Shown here: positions 60,001 through 64,000 of the stretch, piece by piece
Layout of the letters: each line of letters opens with the position of its first letter
How positions within the stretch are numbered: the stretch's first letter is position 1
NCBI GenBank assembly: GCA_951799445.1
Contig: OX637293.1
Coordinates: 18,538,001 to 18,602,000 of the forward strand
DNA: 64,000 bases
Source of the DNA: Pseudisothecium myosuroides
Taxonomy: Eukaryota; Streptophyta; Bryopsida; Hypnales; Lembophyllaceae
Direction of reading: 5' to 3'
Made by a program: the position numbers and the translations under genes
The notes under the pieces: model-generated
Database searches by the model: none
What the model was told of the DNA's origin: nothing
Seen by the model: only the letters and a program-made list of their open reading frames with translations

Positions 60001-60760
60001 TGGTATCATGAAGGAATGATAAGATTATAGTAACAAAAGTAGGTGCATTTGCATGTAGTTTGTTACTTCAGGCTTTGATTGTGGACGACCAATTGACCAT
60101 TTTTTGTCAATCTTGAATCAAGCTTAGGTCCATGTATCTTCTCATCTCAGACAAACTTCTTGTCCTATTCATGTAGCCAGGCTTCCGAGTGGCATAGTGG
60201 CTCTTGAAAGACCAGCATCTAATGACATATTTATGAGCATATAGGCATTCACAAAATAGGTTTTTAATCAATTTTGTTAAATTTTGAACATTGTAAATGT
60301 AAGTTTAGGATTTTTAAAACTTTGAGTTTGAGGTCTTGTGACTGTAGTTTGAAGTTAAGAAATTTAAGTGAAGTTCTTCAAAGTAATATAGTAGCCTAAA
60401 GATTGTTGTCTAGAGATTTTGATCTTTGTTTGGAACACTTGTCAAATTCACTTTTGGTTGATCATGGAAGTATATACATACTTATATAAGAAGTAAGATA
60501 GATGAAATTGTAATTGATACGGTGAAATGTCTTAGTCATGCATGACTAGTTCAAAACAACTTATTTGTCATTATTGTAGATTATCAAAAAAAATTAATTT
60601 GCTAGCTCTTGAATTATTTTTGTCTTGAATGAACGAGTTATAGTTGTATGGAGATTATTATGCTGACAATTGAGTAGGGAGTGCTAGGTGAGGTCTTCTT
60701 TGGACATGTTTAATGTGGGCTACCTTGTAATTTACGCAGTTTGATGTTTTTTGGCAAAAG
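57080..60760. repeat. Segmental tandem duplication, copy 1
   Basis: Colinear with 60925-64000 at an offset of about 3.8 kb shrinking with indels: for example AGAAGCAAGCTAT..TGCTTTGCT at 57160 and 60990, TGTTCTTGTGAGGTTTTG at 57378 and 61211, CATCACATC at 58395 and 61880, TCATGGAAGT.TATACATA at 60460 and 63477, CTACCTTGTAATTTACGC at 60720 and 63957. No conserved frame. TTAA at 60710-60713 is the empty counterpart of the family C element in copy 2. Confidence 0.8.
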
Positions 60761-61847
60761 ATTTTGCTTTTCTTTCTTTGGACATGAATTTTTGTTGATT
60801 TTCAAGTGGATGCCATTGTTTAAGTAAATTTAATCAAATTATGTATGATATTTTATGAAATTGAATTTAGTTTGTTGACAACAATCACTAATGGATGTTG
60901 TTAGAGTTTTGAAGTTTCAAAGCAAAAGCTGAGCTTTGTCTTTTTTTATTATGCCATTTTTTTGAGATGTTTGATGAGTTGTCTTTGTTAGAAGCAAGCT
61001 ATTGATGCTTTGCTATGTGATGTACATGAAGAGCAATCATGTGGAATTGAGAAGAAATTAATTAAAAAGTGAGTTGAAAGTTGACAATATTGTTCTTCAT
61101 TTAGTGTGATATTTAGTTTTGGTTGTTTTAGGAGAAAGTGCTTAGATTCTCTTGGTTGTGTTTTCATCCTTGCCATGTTTGTTGTGGAATTTTAGAAACA
61201 AACCTACTACTTGTTCTTGTGAGGTTTTGTGTTGTAGTAGAATATCTTGAAGATTGGTTAGAGAATGGAGAACATAATTAGAAGGTGATTAGCTAGACAA
61301 GTAGCGTTGCTATTTTCCAGTTGTAAACTTAATTTTGATGGATGTAGATTGAAATTCCGGTTTCAATGTAGAAGGATTGCTATATTCATATTCTTGGATG
61401 GTTTGTTGACAATAGTATAAACTCTTGGTTTTCTAGGTCTTTTTGTTGTTCTTTTGATTAATTTCTATCGATCACCCTTTTGACGGAAAACTTGGTGGGA
61501 ATAGAATTAGCTTAAAATGTTTCTTTCTATGAATGTTTCTAGTAAGAAGGTAGTATGTACCTATTAGTGCCTTTAGATTTGTCCAAAATCAATCTTTGAA
61601 ATGTAGGAATTCAAGGGATTATTATTTGAAGACCTGAATAAACTTTACATTAATTAGATTGTTAACATTCTGTGTATTTAGATTTGTCCAAAACTGTTTT
61701 TGAAAAGTAGCATTACAAGGGACGAGAATTCACTAGTATCTCAAAAGGTGAATAGACTTCTCTTTTATTAGATTATAAAGAGGTTGGGAATGGGTACAGT
61801 AGTAGGGGTTTTGATTGGGGTGAGATTGAAATGGATCTCATTACCTT

Positions 61848-61945
61848 AAAGGTTATTTTATTCCTTTAGTCTAGTTTGACACTCATCACATCCTAGAAAG
61901 GTTATCTTGTTCCTTTAGTCTGGTTTGACACTCATCACATCCTAG
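61848..61945. repeat. 49-bp tandem duplication
   Basis: Units 61848-61896 and 61897-61945, each AAAGGTTAT.TT.TTCCTTT to CACTCATCACATCCTAG, differ at three positions. The matching place in copy 1 of the segmental duplication (about 58366-58412) has one unit. Confidence 0.85.
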
Positions 61946-63726
61946 ACATCTTATCATCCAATGTAGGGATGTTAGAGAATTGATGGTGCTTTGACAATTT
62001 AAACCTCATACATCTCGTTTTCTAATGTGAGGGCAGTGAGGCCAATATAGAATCGATGGTAAATTTCAATTGTAGATAAAAATAGGATAATGCTTTAGAC
62101 GAGGGTGCCTTATGAGCATTAGACATGTCTTTCATTTTTGTATTTAGAGTGTCTAAATTTTGTAATTTTTGATTGATTTAAGTTTTCTTTTAATGAAGAG
62201 AAGAATTCCTAGGTCCTTGGTGGAAAGATTCCTTTGATGAGAAATGTTTATCTTGTTTCCTTTTGCTTTGTCACGTCAAACCTTGTACACAATGTTGGTG
62301 AACCTTGATTATAGATAAGAACTAGAATACTTGAATGTTGGGATGCATGACAACATTAATGGGTACAATGGGAAGTTTAGATTTCAATTTAGAACATTGT
62401 AAGCTATATATTGTGGTTGATTTAGGGTGTATGAAATGAAAAATAGAAATATTGTATTGATTATTGAATACACTTCTAAAATTTAAAAGCTCTAAATTAC
62501 TTACCATTAAAAGACGTTTCTGACCATTAGAAAACTTTGAGTTCCCAACACGTTCCTAGACTAGGAACTCTACCACATGCACAATCTGACATGGTTGAAA
62601 GAGTGCCACATCAGATTTTTTGAAAAAAAAAGAATTTTAATTTTTTTTTATAAAATTCACTTTTGCAGAAAATAAATTCTAAAATCATTATTGTTGGTTC
62701 AGAACAGGGGAAATAGGCCTGAAACGGCCCTCCTTTGCCTTCAAATCTCCCGTAATGCATAAATGTAGGGTATATTGTAGGATTTAGTTTCTTTAATCAC
62801 ATTTCTATGTCTTAGGACACTTGCTCTTGAAAGTTACAGGCCCAAGTTTCATATTGAAAAAGAATATTCATTTTGAGAATTTTTCAAATTGTCAAATTGA
62901 ACTAGGAACTTGACTTTTTGAACTTCATTCATTGGCTAAGCTTGAATTTCAAAAGATTCATACAATTTAAAGGTCTAAAATTGAATTGAACAACATGAAG
63001 CTAAAAATGGCTAAAACATGCTCTATGGTGAAGAATTTTCAACCATTATCTTGAAATTGAGGCCTTATTTGAAATTGAAACTAGTTTTGAAAAGAGATAC
63101 TATATTTAATTTGACATTTAATGGAGGTGAAATTCCTTTATTGAAACAATATTCTTATTTTAGACAAACTTCTTGTCTTGTTCATGTAGCTAGACCTCCA
63201 ATTGGCGTGGTGATTCTTGAAAGATTGACATTGAATGTAGTATAATTGAACACATAAGCATCCACAACAGAGGTTTTTAATCCATTTTTGTTAAATTTTG
63301 AATTTTGTCAATGTAAATTTAGGGTTCTTAAGACTTTCAAGTTGATATCTTTTGACTTTGGTTTGAAGTTTCAAAATTAAAGTAAAGATTTTCAAAGTAA
63401 TTCAATAGCCTAGATATTGTTGTCTCGAGGTTTTGATCTTTGTTTGGAATATTTATAGAATTATCACTTCTGGTTGATCATGGAAGTGTATACATATTTT
63501 TATTAGAAGTAAGATTGATGAAATGGTAATTGATACAGTAAAATTTCTTAGTCACCTATGTCAAGTTGGAAACAATTTATTTGTCATTTTTGTAGAATAG
63601 TGAAATTTGTTAATTTGTTAGCTCGAGAATTATTTTTGGCTTGATTGAAGAGTATAAGTTGTCTTCAGATTATGATTGCTAATTGAGTAAAGAGTGCTAC
63701 TTGAGGCCTTCTGTGAACATGTTTAA

Positions 63727-63948
63727 CCCTTGAACGTCGGGTTGGTGACCGTGGAAATCATCCCTTTTGGCATTGGATGACATCATCTTCTTTGAAAATA
63801 CCAAAAGTACTTAGTGGAGGTCAAATTACTACTCATGATCTTCCCTTTCCACACAAAAATTGGAGGATGAATAGTTGCACTTCTATCCTACACAGGAAAT
63901 TCTCTTGTCACTCATTGGCCACAAAACGTCCGTTTCGGCGTTTAAAGG
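63727..63948. mobile_element. TTAA-flanked MITE, family C copy 2, with known empty site
   Basis: A 222-bp element between TTAA at 63723-63726 and TTAA at 63949-63952. Ends CCCTTGAACG and, inverted, CCTTTAAACG. It aligns with 2600-2818. The duplicated locus at 60704-60730 reads CATGTTTAATGTGGGCTACC without the element, while here the same flanks are split by it, so the insertion duplicated exactly TTAA. Confidence 0.85.
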
Positions 63949-64000
63949 TTAATGTGGCTACCTTGTAATTTACGCAATTTGATGTTATTCATTAGAAGTT

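Larger units (their letters stand above)
60925..64000. repeat. Segmental tandem duplication, copy 2 (runs off the window)
   Basis: Second copy of the unit at 57080-60760. It differs from copy 1 by indels, a local 49-bp duplication (61848-61945) and the family C insertion at 63727-63948. It continues to the last base of the window, so its end is unknown. No gene seen. Confidence 0.8.

Noticed and set aside
60189..60205. TGGCATAGTGGC resembling a tRNA A-box, also near 53515
   Set aside because: No B-box (GGTTCGANNCC) follows at the right distance and no cloverleaf can be folded, so no tRNA or SINE is called.
1..64000. rRNA genes, CRISPR arrays, bacterial operons or organellar DNA
   Set aside because: No such sequence was recognised on either strand; the spliced genes are nuclear.

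Overview
The window looks like nuclear DNA of a land plant with a repeat-rich, AT-rich genome. Genes have short GT-AG introns, plant-type proteins (a SWI3D-class chromatin subunit and a plastid-type ferroportin) and long AT-rich gaps full of small inverted-repeat transposons. The Tc1-like and piggyBac-like (TTAA) signatures and compact introns would fit a bryophyte, lycophyte or fern better than a flowering plant, but this is inference. No organellar, bacterial or viral genes were recognised.

Layout. 1-908 is the 3' part of a cytochrome b561 gene (+). 1.6-2.8 kb holds two TTAA-flanked elements. 4.08-9.79 kb is a complete eight-exon SWI3D gene (-). 10.3-19.3 kb is a transposon graveyard: a 200-bp tandem array interrupted by two inverted 250-bp MITEs, a dead Tc1-like transposon, a 440-bp direct repeat pair enclosing a copied piece of the SWI3D gene, and more TTAA elements. 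20.85-22.10 kb is an intronless PDCD2 gene (+). 22-31 kb is mostly repeats and unassigned AT-rich DNA. 32.2-37.2 kb is a 13-exon plastid ferroportin (IREG3/SLC40A3 type, +) with a duplicated, phase-matched exon 4. 37-48 kb is repeats plus one small minus-strand ORF. 48.7-52.4 kb holds exons of an unidentified minus-strand gene and, inside it, a perfect GC-rich hairpin. 53.7-56.1 kb is a nested tandem repeat, and 57-64 kb is a 3.8-kb segmental duplication whose two copies give an empty-site/filled-site pair for one TTAA element.

The genes are unrelated housekeeping functions (membrane redox, chromatin remodelling, ribosome-associated PDCD2, plastid/mitochondrial metal transport) and show no sign of operating together. 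The strongest new observations are the candidate mutually exclusive exon pair in the ferroportin gene, the TTAA/CCC...GGG element superfamily with internal proof of its target-site duplication, the SWI3D fragment carried with intron sequence into a repeat block, and the 46-bp perfect GC-rich inverted repeat.

All splice joins were made by eye from GT-AG sites and reading phase. SWI3D (2808 coding bases) and the ferroportin (1824 coding bases) close exactly in frame, which supports the models. Family names rest on recognition of motifs, not on a database search.
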